Source: Candidatus Brocadiaceae bacterium
GTDB taxonomy: Bacteria > Planctomycetota > Brocadiia > SM23-32
Assembly (NCBI GenBank): GCA_012728835.1
Contig: JAAYEJ010000064.1
Coordinates: 1 to 64,000 of the forward strand
DNA: 64,000 nt
Reading direction: 5' to 3'
How positions within the stretch are numbered: the first letter of the stretch is position 1; every line of letters begins with the position of its first letter. The translations under genes were made by a program, and so were the position numbers. Below the pieces are notes generated by a model that was given only the letters and a program-made list of their open reading frames with translations, was not told the DNA's origin and ran no database searches. This document shows positions 29,361-37,291 of this stretch, in pieces.

Positions 29361-30161
29361 TCAGAACAGCGGGCCGGGCCGCAGCCGCCGGTGCGCAATC
29401 GCCACGTACTGCGGGTCCTTCTCGAAGCCCACGTAGCGGCAGCCCAGGCGAACGGCCGCCGCCGCCGTCGTGCCCGTGCCCAGGAACGGGTCCAGAACAA
29501 CCAGCGGCGGGGCCTCCCGCAGGCCGTGCAGCCGGATGCACATCTCCGGCAGTCTGTCCGGGAACGCGGCCGGGTGCGCCTTGGCCTCCTGGACGGTTTC
29601 ATAGGGGATATACCAGGTGTTGCCGCGGTCCCGGATGTCGCGTCCGGCGGCCTTCCAGCGCCCGATGTTGCTCTTGTCCTGATAGGGGACGCCGATGGCC
29701 AGCTTGTCGAGCGGCACCCGGCCGGCGCGCGAGAGGTGGAAGATGTACTCCTGGCAGTTGTTGAGGAAGCGCGGGCTGTTCACCGGCTTGTAGTGGCCCA
29801 TGTTGACGCCTTCCTCGGGGGCGGCGATGGACTTGACCCAGTGGATGGTGTTCTGGAGGCGCAGCCCGGCGGCCAGGAAGCGCTCCACGATGCGCAGGGA
29901 GCGGAGTTCGTCGGAGGGCCGGTCGCCCACGTTCAGGAAGAACGAGCCGTCCGGCCGCAGGACGCGCCGGCACTGCTCGGCCACGCGCCCCATCCAGTCG
30001 AGGTACTCGCCGAAGGGCATGTCGTCGCGATGGGTGTTGTAGCGGATGCCGATGTTGTAGGGTGGCGAGGTCACGATCACGTCGATGGCCTCGTCGGGCA
30101 GGCGCGCCGCCATGCCGTCCACGCAGTCCTGACAGAACACGCAGTCGACGAATTCACACAT
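29361..30161 (-). CDS. Solitary DNA methyltransferase (N4/N6 amino-type, beta order)
   Basis: A 266-residue methyltransferase. The catalytic motif IV TSPPYN lies near residue 31 and the AdoMet motif I DPFLGTGTT near the C-terminus, so the order is beta-class, as in CcrM and many N4-cytosine or N6-adenine enzymes. The middle (NSPRFLNNCQEYIFHLSR, DKSNIGRW) is the usual target-recognition area of this family. No restriction endonuclease is adjacent, so it is an orphan enzyme that could act in regulation or protection. The start is ATG 30161, five bases after GGTGA; GTG 30170 is an alternative. Target sequence cannot be read from the protein. Confidence 0.88.
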   Translation of the reverse strand: MCEFVDCVFCQDCVDGMAARLPDEAIDVIVTSPPYNIGIRYNTHRDDMPFGEYLDWMGRVAEQCRRVLRPDGSFFLNVGDRPSDELRSLRIVERFLAAGLRLQNTIHWVKSIAAPEEGVNMGHYKPVNSPRFLNNCQEYIFHLSRAGRVPLDKLAIGVPYQDKSNIGRWKAAGRDIRDRGNTWYIPYETVQEAKAHPAAFPDRLPEMCIRLHGLREAPPLVVLDPFLGTGTTAAAAVRLGCRYVGFEKDPQYVAIAHRRLRPGPLF

Positions 30162-30254
30162 AGGCGTCACCGCAGGACCCGCGAGAACACAAGGGGCCCC
30201 CGTGACCTGGCGGCCTTCGCGGGCAAACGTCCCTTGTGTCTCCGAGCCCGCCCT

Positions 30255-30707
30255 TCATTCGAGCGGCGCCTGGTCCGGTTCTTCGGCCGGGGGCGGCGGG
30301 GCGTCTGCGGGCGTTGGCAAGGGCGTGGTGCCGCAGTAGCGCTCCGTGAAGCCCAGCAGGCCGACGCGCAGCCGCCACTGGAGCACCGGGGGCCCGCCCG
30401 GCGTGCGCGGAGCGATGACCTCGCCCTCGGCGGCCGCCCAGGGGAGGCCGTGCGTGCTGACCACGACCGACGGTGCGGGCGGGTCGCCGCGCCAGTCGGC
30501 GTGCGCCTGCACCCAGGCCAGGTCCCTGCCGACCATGCGCACGGCCTGGCGCACGGAGGTGACCTCCGGTCCGGCCGCCAGTTCGGCATGTGGCGTTGCG
30601 TACATCAGGAGCAGCACGGACGGCACCAGCAGCACGACGAGCGTCAGAACCAGCAGGATGATCAGACAGCCGAGTTCCGAGCGGCCATTGCGATCCTCTT
30701 CGCCCAT
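30255..30707 (-). CDS. Small single-pass membrane protein, unknown
   Basis: A 150-residue protein not recognised. It begins MGEEDRNGRSELGC and has one strong hydrophobic segment (about 13-36), then a soluble part with a VGRDLAWVQAHADW region and a Pro/Ala/Glu-rich C-terminal tail. The start at 30707 has GGGAGG eight bases upstream, a clear site. It lies between the methyltransferase and pmbA genes on the same strand, 87 bp after the former's start, and may share their transcript. Upstream, CCCAT is repeated three times in tandem at about 30736-30750. Confidence 0.65.
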   Translation of the reverse strand: MGEEDRNGRSELGCLIILLVLTLVVLLVPSVLLLMYATPHAELAAGPEVTSVRQAVRMVGRDLAWVQAHADWRGDPPAPSVVVSTHGLPWAAAEGEVIAPRTPGGPPVLQWRLRVGLLGFTERYCGTTPLPTPADAPPPPAEEPDQAPLE

Positions 30708-30795
30708 GACGGCGTCCTCCCGAAAGAGCCGACGTCCCATCCCATCCCATACCACCGCCGCCACTTACGACCCGCCCGCCCACGGTCGAGGGCGG

Positions 30796-32112
30796 TCAGC
30801 CCTGGGCGGCCAGCTTCAGCCCGCCCACCATCAGGGGCGGGGCGCAGGTGCCGCCCAGCCAGCGGGCCTCGCTCCCGACTGCCTCCAGTTGCCTGAGGAT
30901 TTCGTAGACGTTGCCGGCGACCATGCAGTCCTTCACGCGGCCGACGACGCGGCCGTTCTCGACCAGGAAGCCCAGGTCGAGGTTGACGCTGAACTCGCCG
31001 GCCAGCACGTTGCTCTGGCCGCTGCCGAGCGTCTGGTCCACGACGACGCCGCGCTTCATGCCGGCGATCATGTCGTCGAGCGACGTGTCGCCGGGGGCGA
31101 CGATCACGTTGCTGGAGGACGGCACCGGGCGGCTGGAGTAGCCCCGGGCGGCGTTGGCGCCCGGCTCCACGCCCAGCAGGGCGGCCGTCTGCAGGTCGGT
31201 GCGGAACGTCTTCAGGACGCCTCGGTCGAACAGGTGCGTGCGGCGCGCGGGCAGTCCCTCGTCGTCGGTGGCGCGTGTTCCGGCCGCAAAGGGCACCGTG
31301 GGGTCGTCGGTGAGGGTGATGCGCGCGTCGAGTATCTGCTCGCCCAGCCGGCCGCGCAGAACGCTGGAGCCCTTGTGGACGTGCTTGCCGTTGAGGGCGA
31401 CCGAGAGCGGGGCCAGCAGGTTGCCGAGGGCTTTGGGGGTGAAGATCATCGGCATGGCCTCCAGTCGCGCGGGCACGACGACGGAGGCGTCCCGCATCTT
31501 CTGCAGGGTCTCCCTGGTCAGGTCGGCCACGGAGTCGATCACGCGACCGGAGGTTGTGTATTCGTAGACCTGGAGGAAGCCGGCCTCGGAGATCTCCTGG
31601 ATGCCGACGCTGGCGGACATGCTGGTGGCCCGCTGCCGGACGTCGAGCCCGGCGGAGTTCAGGATTCGCTGGCTCCCGGTCGCCCGCGACACGCCGCAGC
31701 CGTAGAGGTATTCGGGGCTGGCCCGGAGGCTCATCTCGAGTCCCTCGCGGCCCATCTCAACCAGCCGGGCGGCCTGCACGGCCGGGACGTCGTCGTCCCA
31801 CGTGGCGGGGGCCTCGATGCCGGCGGGCTGTGTGGGGAACGCGAAGCGGGCCTCGTCGCCGAACTCGGCGCTGGCCCCGGCCATGTCGACCAGGCGGGCG
31901 GGGTCGCGCAGGTCGGTCGTGGAGGCGAACCCGATGCGGCCGTCGCGGATGACGCGCAGGCCGATGCCGCGCACCTGCACGGTGGTGATTTCCTTGAGAC
32001 GGTTGTCCTCGAAGCTGACCTCGATGGCCTCGCTGGTTTCCTCGAAGACCTCGGCATGGCCGAAGCGCTTGGCCGCGGCCTCCAGGATGGCTTCTGCTGC
32101 GCCGTCTGTCAT
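30796..32112 (-). CDS. pmbA: TldE/PmbA-type protease partner
   Basis: A 438-residue member of the PmbA/TldD family. It contains the N-terminal EVFEETSEAIEVSFEDNRLKE module, a central SVALNGKHVHKGSSVLRG and a C-terminal GGTCAPPLMVGGLKL end. It lacks the HExxxH metal motif, so it is the non-catalytic TldE/PmbA subunit that pairs with TldD to degrade unfolded peptides and mature some microcins. It lies 26 bp after tldD on the same strand, the usual heterodimer pair. Confidence 0.93.
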   Translation of the reverse strand: MTDGAAEAILEAAAKRFGHAEVFEETSEAIEVSFEDNRLKEITTVQVRGIGLRVIRDGRIGFASTTDLRDPARLVDMAGASAEFGDEARFAFPTQPAGIEAPATWDDDVPAVQAARLVEMGREGLEMSLRASPEYLYGCGVSRATGSQRILNSAGLDVRQRATSMSASVGIQEISEAGFLQVYEYTTSGRVIDSVADLTRETLQKMRDASVVVPARLEAMPMIFTPKALGNLLAPLSVALNGKHVHKGSSVLRGRLGEQILDARITLTDDPTVPFAAGTRATDDEGLPARRTHLFDRGVLKTFRTDLQTAALLGVEPGANAARGYSSRPVPSSSNVIVAPGDTSLDDMIAGMKRGVVVDQTLGSGQSNVLAGEFSVNLDLGFLVENGRVVGRVKDCMVAGNVYEILRQLEAVGSEARWLGGTCAPPLMVGGLKLAAQG

Positions 32113-32138
32113 GGGATTCCTCGTTGGAAGGGCCGGCC

Positions 32139-33500
32139 TCAGCGGCCGCCGATGACCACGTTGCGTATGCGGCAGTGGGGGCCGCCGTCGCCGACGCGCA
32201 GCGGGCTCTGGCCGCCCTTGCCGCAGCCTCCGAGGCCGCCGTGCATGCGGAAGTCGTTGCCCAGGCAGTCGATGTTCCGGAGCGTCTGGAACACGTTGCC
32301 CGTCAGCACCACGTCGCGGACCTTCTCGGCGATCTTGCCGCCGCGGATGCGGTAGGCCTCCTCGGCGCTGAAGGTGAACATCTCCATGTTCGTCTGTCCC
32401 CCCAGCATGCCCACGCAGTAGAGGCCGTCGTCGGTATCGGCCAGCATCTCCTCGAACGGCGTCTCTCCGGGCTCCATGAACGTGTTGGTCATGCGCACGA
32501 TCGGCGGATGGCGGTAGGAGATGGCGCGGGCATTGCCCGTGGGCGCCTCGCCCATCTTGGCGGCCGTCTCGCGGTTGTGCAGGCGGCCGGTCAGGACGCC
32601 GCCCTCGATCAGCGGCGTGCGCGAGCCGGGCACGCCCTCGCTGTCGAAGGCGATGAAGCCGGCCTCGCCCTGCCGCGAGCCGTCGTCGATGATGTTGAGG
32701 AACTCGGGGCCGAACCGCCGCCCGATCTGCATGATCTCCTTCAGGCGGGGGTTCTCATACAGGAAGTCGGACTCGCTCAGGTGCCCGAACGCCTCGTGGA
32801 CGAACACGCCGCAGAGCTTCGGATCGACGATGACGGTGTAGGTGCCGGCCTCGACCGGCCGGGCGTCGAGCGATTCGACCGCGCGGCGGACCGCACGCTC
32901 GCAGTCGGCCTCCATGGCGGTCACCTTTGCGAACCCGCGCAGGTCGCCGTTGGACTCGAACGCGCGCTGGATGTTGGAGCCGTCGACGGCGATGGCGCCG
33001 ACGAGTGCGCCGCAGAAGACGTATTCCTGCTCGATCAGGCTGCCCTCGGAGCTGGCGAACCAGGAGGTGCCGCGGCTGTCGCGGTAGACCACCATGCTCG
33101 TCTGCACGCGTGCGCTGCCCAGTATGAGGCGGTTGTAGCGCTCGCACATCCGCTGCTTGTCTTCCAGCGGGACGTCGGCCGGATCGCTCTCCACCTGCGT
33201 TCGGTAGGTCTGCCGCACGGGCTCGACGGGTGCCAGGGCGAACTTCTGCCCGCCGACCAGCTCCGCCTGCCGGACGGCCATGCGGGCATAGCGCTCCACG
33301 TCGTCCAGATCGTTGAACGTGGCGAAGCCCCATCCGCCGTTCTTGAGCACGCGCACGCAGCCGCCGCGCGACGTGCGCTCGCCGATGTCCTCCAGCTCGC
33401 GGCCGGAGTAGTTGATGCTGGTCGAGGTGCCTTCGTGGATGCGCGCGTCCGCGTAGTCGGCCGGCAGACTCGCGCACAGCTCCCGGAGCTTCTCTTTCAT
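32139..33500 (-). CDS. tldD: Metalloprotease TldD
   Basis: A 453-residue zinc protease subunit. HEAFGH (235-240) is the HExxxH motif, followed by LSESDFLYENPRLKEI; a late GGCGKGGQSPLRVGDGG supplies the third Cys ligand typical of TldD. It forms a heterodimer with TldE/PmbA (the next gene) that cleaves small unfolded peptides inside the enclosed cavity. Start ATG 33500. The roughly 320 bp between this start and the downstream leader peptide contain the divergent aromatic promoter and no other gene. Confidence 0.95.
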   Translation of the reverse strand: MKEKLRELCASLPADYADARIHEGTSTSINYSGRELEDIGERTSRGGCVRVLKNGGWGFATFNDLDDVERYARMAVRQAELVGGQKFALAPVEPVRQTYRTQVESDPADVPLEDKQRMCERYNRLILGSARVQTSMVVYRDSRGTSWFASSEGSLIEQEYVFCGALVGAIAVDGSNIQRAFESNGDLRGFAKVTAMEADCERAVRRAVESLDARPVEAGTYTVIVDPKLCGVFVHEAFGHLSESDFLYENPRLKEIMQIGRRFGPEFLNIIDDGSRQGEAGFIAFDSEGVPGSRTPLIEGGVLTGRLHNRETAAKMGEAPTGNARAISYRHPPIVRMTNTFMEPGETPFEEMLADTDDGLYCVGMLGGQTNMEMFTFSAEEAYRIRGGKIAEKVRDVVLTGNVFQTLRNIDCLGNDFRMHGGLGGCGKGGQSPLRVGDGGPHCRIRNVVIGGR

Positions 33501-33748
33501 GTTCTCTCACTCACAAGGGGCGCGGCCCGCATCCGGCGCCGCCGGGCCCGGGCGCGTGTCACAGGCCATTGTGCCCGCTGGGGCGCGTCGAATACAAGTG
33601 CTGCTCGGCGCGAGAACGTGCGCACACGGCCGTGGCTCTCGCTGTGGTTGCCTTCCGGGCTCCCGGCGTGAACGCCGCCCCCGCCGTCTCCCCGCGTCCA
33701 CGCCAGACATTTTGTTCAACGGCCGCGAACAGACAGGAAGTGCGAGGG

Positions 33749-33777
33749 TTGACACCGTCGTCGGCCGGCGGTATCAT
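33749..33777 (+). promoter_or_regulatory. Consensus promoter of the aromatic leader and DAHP synthase
   Basis: TTGACA (33749-33754), a 17-bp spacer and TATCAT (33772-33777). Predicted start near 33784, about 40 nt ahead of the leader-peptide ATG. Confidence 0.8.
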
Positions 33778-33823
33778 TGGGCGTGTGACGGAACTTACAG
33801 TCTCCGCACGGGGCAGGCTCGAC

Positions 33824-33922
33824 ATGGAGCACATCGACCGGCACGGTTGGTCCGCGGTTCGCCCGACGGGGGCGTCCTGCGGTGGTGGTGTGTTCTGGTA
33901 TTTCTATTTTACGCTCCGTTGA
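33824..33922 (+). CDS. Aromatic leader peptide controlling DAHP synthase
   Basis: A 32-codon reading frame starting at ATG 33824, six bases after a modest CAGG site, and ending at TGA 33920-33922. Residues 24-29 are Phe-Trp-Tyr-Phe-Tyr-Phe, coded at 33893-33910, with a further Trp at residue 9, so all three aromatic amino acids are sampled by consecutive codons just before the stop. Its stop lies 3 nt before an antiterminator arm and 44 nt before a strong intrinsic terminator, upstream of the DAHP synthase gene. This is the layout of classical ribosome-mediated attenuators (trpL, pheL). Stalling for want of any charged aromatic tRNA would leave the antiterminator arm free. I infer the function; the sequence features are direct. 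Confidence 0.85.
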   Translation: MEHIDRHGWSAVRPTGASCGGGVFWYFYFTLR

Positions 33923-33925
33923 GGA

Positions 33926-33983
33926 GGCTGCTTCCGGGCACATAGCCTGAGACGGCGAGAAGACCCGAGCCCCGAAGTCAGCC
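33926..33983 (+). promoter_or_regulatory. Antiterminator stem of the aromatic attenuator
   Basis: GGCTGCTTCCGGGC (33926-33939) can pair with 33969-33983, which is the 5' arm and loop of the terminator, with one C-C mismatch and one bulged base. The two structures exclude each other. The arm begins 3 nt after the leader-peptide stop, so a ribosome finishing the leader would cover it, while one stalled on the aromatic run would not. Confidence 0.7.
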
Positions 33984-34003
33984 GACTTCGGGGCTCTTTT
34001 TTT
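33967..34003 (+). terminator. Intrinsic terminator (attenuator) before DAHP synthase
   Basis: GAGCCCCGAAGTC (33967-33979) and GACTTCGGGGCTC (33984-33996) form a perfect 13-bp stem with loop AGCC, followed by seven T (33997-34003). It is the strongest terminator in the window and lies between a promoter and the gene it serves, 31 bp before the ATG. Confidence 0.93.
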
Positions 34004-34034
34004 GTGCCCTGACCATAGCAGAAGGAGACATGCC

Positions 34035-35048
34035 ATGATCATCGTCATGCAGCCGACAGCGAGTGAGGACGAGGTGCAGCACGTCGTCGAGCGCGTCGAG
34101 GAGGCCGGCCTGGAGGTTGTGCGCCTCCGCGGCGAGAAGCGCAACGTCATCGCCGCCATCGGCGACCGCCGCGATCTGGTTACCGACCGCTGGCTCGCGC
34201 TGCCGGGGGTCGAGCGCGTCGTGCCCATCCTGAGCCCCTACAAGCTGGCCAGCCGGGAGGCCGCACCGGGCGCCACGCCGGTGCGCATCAACGGGAGTGT
34301 GCTGGGAGGCCGCGCCGTGCAGGTCATCGCCGGGCCCTGCGCCGTGGAGGACTACGATTGCACGCTGCGCATTGCACGTTGCGTGAAGGCCGCCGGCGCC
34401 GTGGGCCTGCGCGGAGGCGCCTACAAGCCGCGCACGAGCCCCCACAGCTTCCAGGGGCTGGAGGAGGACGGGCTGAAGATCCTGCACGCGGTCGGGCAGG
34501 AGGTCGGACTGCCGATCATCACGGAGGTGCTCAGCCCCGACCAGGTGGATACGGTCTGCCGGTACGCCGACGTGCTGCAGGTAGGCGCCCGCAACATGCA
34601 GAACTACTCGCTCCTGAAGGGGCTCGGCCGCATCGACAAGCCCGTGCTGCTCAAGCGGGGCATCAGCGCCACGGTGGACGAACTCCTCCTGGCTGCCGAG
34701 TACATCCTCAAGGGCGGCAACCCGCGCGTGATCCTGTGCTGCCGCGGCATCCGCACCTTCGAGGACCACATGCGCTACACGCTCTCGCTGGGCACGGTCG
34801 CCCACCTGAAGGAGGTGACGCATCTGCCCGTGATCGTCGACCCGAGCCATCCCGCAGGGCGTCGCAGCCTGGTGGCGCCGATGGCGAAGGCGGCGGTGGC
34901 GTGCGGGGCCGACGGCCTGCTGATCGAGGTGCACCCCGCCCCGGAGACCGCGCCGGTGGACGGACGCCACACCCTGACCTGCGAGGGCTTCGAGACGCTG
35001 ATGGGCGAGCTGCGCCTGGTAGCGGAGGCGGTGGGGCGGACGATGTGA
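34035..35048 (+). CDS. aroF: 3-deoxy-7-phosphoheptulonate (DAHP) synthase with N-terminal regulatory domain
   Basis: A 337-residue type I-beta DAHP synthase that joins phosphoenolpyruvate and erythrose 4-phosphate, the entry to aromatic synthesis. An N-terminal ferredoxin-like domain (1-65) precedes the barrel. The barrel has AGPCAVE (Cys102), GGAYKPRTSP, DPSHPAG (His272), Glu298 and Asp309, the metal-ligand set and numbering I recall for the Thermotoga maritima enzyme, whose N-terminal domain mediates feedback inhibition by Tyr/Phe. The start is ATG 34035, seven bases after AAGGAG. Expression is probably set by the leader peptide/attenuator upstream, so enzyme level and activity may both answer to aromatic supply. 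It faces proB. Confidence 0.96.
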   Translation: MIIVMQPTASEDEVQHVVERVEEAGLEVVRLRGEKRNVIAAIGDRRDLVTDRWLALPGVERVVPILSPYKLASREAAPGATPVRINGSVLGGRAVQVIAGPCAVEDYDCTLRIARCVKAAGAVGLRGGAYKPRTSPHSFQGLEEDGLKILHAVGQEVGLPIITEVLSPDQVDTVCRYADVLQVGARNMQNYSLLKGLGRIDKPVLLKRGISATVDELLLAAEYILKGGNPRVILCCRGIRTFEDHMRYTLSLGTVAHLKEVTHLPVIVDPSHPAGRRSLVAPMAKAAVACGADGLLIEVHPAPETAPVDGRHTLTCEGFETLMGELRLVAEAVGRTM

Positions 35049-35077
35049 GGCAGCCGAAGGCTGGGCCGAGGATCCCG

Positions 35078-36220
35078 TTAGCTCAGCAAGGCCATATTGT
35101 CCCGGTGTACGACCTCATCGTAGTGCTTGTACCCGAGTATCTTCTCGATGCGGCTGGTATGGCAGCCGCGGATTCGTTCGATCTCGTCGCGCGAGTAGTT
35201 GCAGAGGCCGCGGGCGATTTCGCCACCGGTGGGGCCCTTGATGCGCACAACGTCGCCGCGGGTGAACTCGCCTTCGACCGCCGTCACTCCGCTCGGCAGA
35301 AGGCTCTTGCCACGTGCGGCCAGCGCCGCCTGGGCGCCGGCGTCGACGTGGACGGTGCCCCGTGGCCGGCTCGTGAACCGAAGCCAGCGTTTGCGGCTGC
35401 TCAGCCGATCCGGCGCCGGCAGGAATAGCGTGCCGAGCCGTTCACCGCTCATCAGCCTTGGCAGCACGTCGGGCAACCGGCCGTCGGCGATGACGGCCGC
35501 TTCACCCGCTTCGGTCGTCACGCGGGCGGCCTCGATCTTGCTCCGCATCCCTCCGACGCCGAGAGCGGTCTTCTCGTCAAAAACCAGCCCCCGCACCCTG
35601 TCGTCGACGCGCTCGACGACCTCGAGCACGTCCGCCGGCCGGCCCGCCCCCGGTGGCTCAAGACACAGCCCCGGCGCGGAGGTGAGCAGCACCAGCAGCT
35701 CGGCGCGGATCAGATGCGTCAGGAGCGCCGCCAGCCGGTCGTTCTCCCCGAACTGGATCTCGGCCGTGCTGATCGTGTCGTTCTCATTGACCACCGGCAC
35801 GCAGGGCAGCTCGAAGAGAGCGTGGATCGTATTGCAGGCGTTCAGATAGCGTTCGCGGCTGTCAAAGTCGTCGTGCGTGAGCAGGATCTGGGCTGCGTGG
35901 AGGCCGTGGCGGCGGAAATGGCGCTCATAGTGGGCCATCAGGACGCCCTGGCCGACGCTGGCGGCCGCCTGGCTCATCGGCAGCGTGGCCGGCCGTCTCT
36001 TCAGGCCCAGTTCCGCCATGCCGCAGCCGATGGCGCCGCTGGTCACCAGGGCGACCTGCCGGCCTTCTCGCATCAACGCTGCGATCTGGCCGGTCAATGA
36101 GGCAATGCGATCCTCACCCAGCGCCGTCCCCGGGCCGCCCAGAACGTTGGTCCCTACCTTGACGATGACACGGCGGGCCATGCAGACGTGCCTGCGTCTG
36201 AGTTCTGCGGGGTCGGACAA
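35078..36220 (-). CDS. proB: Glutamate 5-kinase
   Basis: A 380-residue enzyme catalysing the first step of proline synthesis. The amino-acid-kinase domain has VIVKVGTNVLGG, VTSGAIGCGMAELG, VVNENDTIS and GVGGMRSKIEAA; the C-terminal PUA domain includes GVTAVEGEFTRGDVVRI. I place the start at TTG 36220, seven bases after GAGGAGG; the first ATG (36181) would cut off the conserved leading helix and has no comparable site. proA is not in the window. It faces the DAHP synthase gene, 29 bp away. Confidence 0.95.
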   Translation of the reverse strand: MSDPAELRRRHVCMARRVIVKVGTNVLGGPGTALGEDRIASLTGQIAALMREGRQVALVTSGAIGCGMAELGLKRRPATLPMSQAAASVGQGVLMAHYERHFRRHGLHAAQILLTHDDFDSRERYLNACNTIHALFELPCVPVVNENDTISTAEIQFGENDRLAALLTHLIRAELLVLLTSAPGLCLEPPGAGRPADVLEVVERVDDRVRGLVFDEKTALGVGGMRSKIEAARVTTEAGEAAVIADGRLPDVLPRLMSGERLGTLFLPAPDRLSSRKRWLRFTSRPRGTVHVDAGAQAALAARGKSLLPSGVTAVEGEFTRGDVVRIKGPTGGEIARGLCNYSRDEIERIRGCHTSRIEKILGYKHYDEVVHRDNMALLS

Positions 36221-36308
36221 GGGGATGCCTCCTCTGCGCGGGCGAAAGGCGGTCAGTCTATGCCAAATCGACGCGGCCATTCAAGATTCGCAAGGGCCGC
36301 TCCGGAGG

Positions 36309-36665
36309 CTACTCGGGGTAGCGCAGGTGGAACTCCGGAGAGCCCGTCAGCGGCCAGAGCACGGCGAAATGGTGGAGCAGGTCGGCAAGCGCCAGGCCGG
36401 CGCCGACGATCATGAGCCCGCGGCCGAGACGCCCCGCGCGGCAGAAAAGCCCGGCAGTGAACAGCAGAACACCGATGTAGCCGTGGTGGATGCGCCAGCC
36501 GAACGTGAAGGCGGCCATCCAGCCGGTGCTCTCAGCGGCCGTCATATGGGCGGCGAAGCGAAGGAGACAGGTGAGTGCTTCGATCGCAAGGGCGAGCAGG
36601 ACGCCGGCCCACAGCGCCTGACGAAGGGACAGACGGGAGAGCCATTCCGCTGCCTTGCTGAGCAT
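36309..36665 (-). CDS. Small integral membrane protein, unknown
   Basis: A 118-residue protein, not recognised. Three or four hydrophobic segments cover most of it (about 14-38, 45-75 and 83-106). Conserved-looking His residues lie in WRIHHGYIG and ADLLHHF, which could bind a metal or haem, but this is speculation. The start is ATG 36665, six bases after GAGGAG. It lies upstream of proB on the same strand, 88 bp away. Confidence 0.6.
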   Translation of the reverse strand: MLSKAAEWLSRLSLRQALWAGVLLALAIEALTCLLRFAAHMTAAESTGWMAAFTFGWRIHHGYIGVLLFTAGLFCRAGRLGRGLMIVGAGLALADLLHHFAVLWPLTGSPEFHLRYPE

Positions 36666-36725
36666 ATCCGGCTCCTCGGCGGATCGGACGCGAAACCACA
36701 CGGCCAGGGCCGGCGCGCGCGGTAG

Positions 36726-36755
36726 TTGCATTACGGCGGGCCGGCGCGCTATAGT
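36726..36755 (+). promoter_or_regulatory. Promoter of the cupin lipoprotein gene
   Basis: TTGCAT (36726-36731), an 18-bp spacer and TATAGT (36750-36755), about 58 bp before the ATG. Confidence 0.55.
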
Positions 36756-36813
36756 CTGGCCGATCGTCCGGTGCCGTATCTCCTGATTATACGCGAGACG
36801 GACGGACCGCCAA

Positions 36814-37269
36814 ATGAGAAGCATGACGAAGTGGGGAGTCCTGGTCGCCGCCCTTTCGCTCTGCCCGGCAGGCTGCCTGACCCCGCGGCAGCAGGCGGAG
36901 CTGGATGTGTTCCCTCGGAACCGCGTCTTCCATCCCGGCGACGTGGCCCCGCTCGGTCCGGAGCGCAGCTCGTTCCTGGGGGAGTACGACAGCGGGGCGG
37001 GGCAGAACATCTGCATCCTGCAGCTTGCGTCGAGCACCCGGCTGCAGAAGCGCTACCACACCGGCAGCGATCTGACGATGGTCGTGGTGCAGGGGACGGG
37101 GGTCGTGCAGGTCGAGGAGACCCGTTACCGTGTCGAGCCGGGTTCGGCCGTTCTGCTGCCGCGCCTGACCGCCTACGCGGTCCTGCCCGATGCGGGGGAG
37201 ACGGAGTTCAGGGCGCTTCTGGTCTGCTCGCCGCCGTTCCGGGGCCTGGACGTGGTGGTGGAGGAGTAG
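36814..37269 (+). CDS. Cupin-domain lipoprotein
   Basis: A 151-residue exported protein. A signal peptide ends in a lipobox-like LCPAGC (Cys21), so it is probably lipidated and held at a membrane. The mature part is a small cupin barrel: KRYHTGSDLTMVVVQGTGVVQVEETRYRVEPGSAVLLPRLTAYAV keeps the glycine pattern of cupin motif 1 and 2, but only one His is evident, so metal binding is uncertain. Ligand unknown. ATG 36814 has no clear ribosome-binding site; ATG 36823 is an alternative. It faces the prepilin gene. Confidence 0.75.
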   Translation: MRSMTKWGVLVAALSLCPAGCLTPRQQAELDVFPRNRVFHPGDVAPLGPERSSFLGEYDSGAGQNICILQLASSTRLQKRYHTGSDLTMVVVQGTGVVQVEETRYRVEPGSAVLLPRLTAYAVLPDAGETEFRALLVCSPPFRGLDVVVEE

Positions 37270-37291
37270 GGGGGCCGGCCGCCGTCGGCGC

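Noticed and set aside
33569-33823. Upstream extension of the aromatic leader frame to a 117-codon protein
   Set aside because: The consensus promoter at 33749-33777 lies inside it, so the transcript starts later; only the 32-codon part fits an attenuator.
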